A stretch of 6,754 nt of DNA from Pseudomonadota bacterium (lineage in GTDB: Bacteria; Desulfobacterota; Syntrophia; Syntrophales; JADFWA01), in NCBI GenBank assembly GCA_015222855.1, contig JADFWA010000242.1, positions 1 to 6,754 on the forward strand. Reading direction: 5' to 3'. Positions 5,668 to 6,754 of the stretch are shown piece after piece. Every line of letters starts with the position of its first letter. Within the stretch, counting starts at the first letter, position 1. The position numbers and the translations under genes were made by a program. The notes below the pieces were generated by a model. That model searched no databases and was not told where the DNA came from. It saw nothing but the letters and a program-made list of their open reading frames with translations.

Positions 5668-5724
5668 ATGGCGGATTTGTTCTTTTACATTGCTCTTAGG
5701 ATTTTACAAGGTTCAATGACCTGA
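5668..5724 (+). CDS. Leader peptide ORF C, 18 codons (MADLFFYIALRILQGSMT)
   Basis: The ORF encodes MADLFFYIALRILQGSMT and stops at TGA 5722-5724. GGAG (5658-5661) lies six bases before the ATG. The first eight codons are base-for-base identical to leaders A and B, then the sequence changes completely. Unlike A and B, its last codons and stop lie inside the left arm of hairpin C. A translating ribosome would have to open the hairpin. The block upstream (ATTCATTTTCCAT, 5641-5653) matches cassette B. Confidence 0.65.
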   Translation: MADLFFYIALRILQGSMT

Positions 5725-5782
5725 TTTGTTGTTTTAACAGCTGGTTGGCTTATAGCTAAACAATAAATTCGGTCATTGGATC
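5710..5782 (+). promoter_or_regulatory. Long leader hairpin C
   Basis: GGTTCAATGACC (5710-5721) pairs with GGTCATTGGATC (5771-5782) with two wobbles. After one mismatch and one G-U, ATTTGTTGTTT (5724-5734) pairs with AAACAATAAAT (5758-5768). The total is about 24 bp around a 23-base interior holding a possible AGCT/AGCT stem. Its sequence is largely unrelated to hairpins A and B, but it occupies the same place after the MADLFF codons. The gene C ribosome site AGGAGG (5807-5812) lies 24 bases beyond and is not paired. Confidence 0.75.
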
Positions 5783-5817
5783 AAAAACTACAACAACTCT
5801 CGATATAGGAGGAGAAA

Positions 5818-6606
5818 ATGAAAACAATCAAAGCTATTGTGTTGTTCCTTGTGATGGTAGTGGCTTTGATTGCCACGCCAAACGCGTACGCCGGCCCCAG
5901 AATCGACAAGCTGAAGGAGGGAGTGGAAGTCATACAAACAGGCATTGAAATCGTAATCGACGATAAACCATGGTATGAAAAATTGCCTGGATATGAGTTT
6001 GTTTCCGGACACCTCGACTACTGGCCGAGTATTTTATTCGGTCGTTCGTTGGGTGGTATGGTGACTTTCTACTGTCTGTTTGTGTTGTTCATGCTGAGGA
6101 CTCGCATGAAAAAGAAGAGGAAACATGGGTTCCTCTACCCTTTGATAGTCTGGGGTCCTCTTGCCAGGATCATTTCAGGGGGGTGCGAATTGATTGCATG
6201 GGAAGACAACACAATGTGGCTTCTTCTGCCGTCTGGCGCACTTGCCATTGTGATGATCATCTGGAAGCGTAAATGGATTGCGGACTTTTGGTTCTCCAGA
6301 TGGGCCGGAATGATCAAGTTTTTTTCCAGGAATGAATTGCCGCCTTGGCTCCAAAAAAAGGCCAAGACTACGGTTGTTGGAGATGACGGAGTGGCCGAAC
6401 AGCCGATTCCGGGCGAAAGCCCTGCCACATCTGCTACTGACGGTTCCGTGAAAACGGAGGCTACTACCCCCGGCACGTCTGCAGCCAATGCTCCTACGGG
6501 GACGGCAACAGGCCAAACCAGACAGCAAGTGGTACAACAACCTCCAACGCCTTATCACAGAAGTGTCGCGGAACTGCGAAAATTCAAGTTGATTCCTAGA
6601 TTTTAG
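5818..6606 (+). CDS. Gene C: secreted or membrane protein with three helices and Thr/Pro-rich tail; unknown
   Basis: This 262-residue protein is of unknown family. AGGAGG five bases upstream and an in-frame TAG at 5806 fix ATG 5818. Residues 1-25 form a good signal peptide (MKTIK, hydrophobic core, NAYA) with likely cleavage before G26. Residues 26-65 are charged and soluble, then LDYWP (66-70). Membrane segments are about 78-95, followed by the basic RTRMKKKRKHG (94-104), then 105-120 and 133-149. A basic, Trp-rich stretch (150-180) leads to a Thr/Ala/Pro-rich linker (about 184-244) and a basic end, LRKFKLIPRF. LAR (115-117) resembles gene B, and LPSGALAI (137-144) resembles IPSGTSAV of gene A. 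This suggests a diverged paralogue that lost the middle helices. Gene C is less GC-rich than B. An envelope partner of A and B is likely from context only. Confidence 0.86.
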   Translation: MKTIKAIVLFLVMVVALIATPNAYAGPRIDKLKEGVEVIQTGIEIVIDDKPWYEKLPGYEFVSGHLDYWPSILFGRSLGGMVTFYCLFVLFMLRTRMKKKRKHGFLYPLIVWGPLARIISGGCELIAWEDNTMWLLLPSGALAIVMIIWKRKWIADFWFSRWAGMIKFFSRNELPPWLQKKAKTTVVGDDGVAEQPIPGESPATSATDGSVKTEATTPGTSAANAPTGTATGQTRQQVVQQPPTPYHRSVAELRKFKLIPRF

Positions 6607-6624
6607 TTAGTCCTATAGAGCAAT

Positions 6625-6661
6625 CCCATCCTCCTCATCAGAACTCTGATGAGGAGGTGGG
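6625..6661 (+). terminator. 3' hairpin after gene C, end of the cluster
   Basis: CCCA plus CCTCCTCATCA (6625-6640, with one bulged T at 6629) pairs with TGATGAGGAGG plus TGGG (6647-6661) around GAACTC, 15 bp in all. It lies where the GTCCT-loop hairpins lie after A and B, but its stem is new. Only the stop-proximal bases (TAGTTAG.CCTA) recall cassette B. It is followed by AAAACTCTTG, with no run of T residues. It may act as a rho-dependent or mRNA-stabilising end rather than a classical terminator. Confidence 0.6.
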
Positions 6662-6692
6662 AAAACTCTTGAAATAAATATCATAATTACTA

Positions 6693-6721
6693 TTGACATA
6701 TTAAATTAAATATTATATAAT
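6693..6721 (+). promoter_or_regulatory. Perfect consensus sigma70 promoter for a downstream gene
   Basis: TTGACA (6693-6698), a 17-base AT-only spacer and TATAAT (6716-6721) match the consensus at every position. Transcription would start near 6728, and the remaining 27 bases would be leader. The next gene starts at or beyond the window edge; ATG at 6751 lacks a visible ribosome site and cannot be judged. The promoter marks a new transcription unit after the A-B-C cluster. Confidence 0.8.
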
Positions 6722-6754
6722 CTTATCCTATTTTAACCACTATAAGAACGATGA

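Noticed and set aside
5708..5722. GGTTCAATGACC resembling a tRNA T-arm
   Set aside because: No acceptor, D or anticodon arms can be placed around it, and the bases pair in the long hairpin C.
6637..6670. Hammerhead-like core (CTGATGAG ... GAAAAC) after gene C
   Set aside because: There is no stem II between the two core parts, and CTGATGAG is fully explained as the right arm of the 3' hairpin.

Overview
The window carries one large gene that enters from the left edge, a gene-poor regulatory and repeat stretch of about 830 bases, and then three tandem plus-strand membrane-protein genes. I call these A (3331-3912), B (4261-5541) and C (5818-6606). The DNA looks bacterial: there are sigma70-type promoters with 17-bp spacers, good Shine-Dalgarno sequences and factor-independent-style hairpins. 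Nothing allows a firm taxonomic call. I see no ribosomal, tRNA, transposase, recombinase, phage-structural or CRISPR sequence. Gene 1 and the spacers are AT-rich, while A and B are visibly more GC-rich. None of the four proteins belongs to a family I can name.

The striking part is the regulatory shell repeated around A, B and C. Upstream of each gene is the same order of parts: (1) a conserved sequence block; (2) a tiny leader ORF whose peptide always begins MADLFFYI (24, 13 and 18 codons), with a GGAG ribosome site in B and C; (3) a 53-73 nt hairpin starting at, or overlapping, the leader stop codon; (4) in A and B a second small hairpin; and (5) a strong ribosome site and the membrane-protein start. 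Downstream of each gene is another hairpin; in A and B it has the same loop and conserved flanks. The protein-coding cores are far more diverged than these shells. Even so, the three proteins share short patches that suggest ancient duplication: D-x2/3-W, FC...FPK, and a C-terminal two-helix unit with PSG in A and C and LAR in B and C.

Layout: 1-2496, gene 1, 5'-truncated by the window. 2501-2722, two 87-bp-period repeats and an inverted repeat. 2779-2858, a consensus-like promoter followed within about 25 nt by a terminator, implying an RNA of about 45 nt. 2896-2924, a strong promoter aimed at the A-B-C cluster with a roughly 400-nt leader. 2931-6661, the three cassettes. 6693-6721, a perfect TTGACA-17-TATAAT promoter for a gene beyond the right edge.

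My inference is that A, B and C form one envelope-associated system. B and C have signal-peptide-like N termini and Pro/Thr/Ala-rich tails, and B has a cysteine-rich domain. Expression of each member would be tuned by translation of a shared MADLFF leader peptide acting on the adjacent hairpin. The layout is directly visible in the sequence; the mechanism and the biological job are not.
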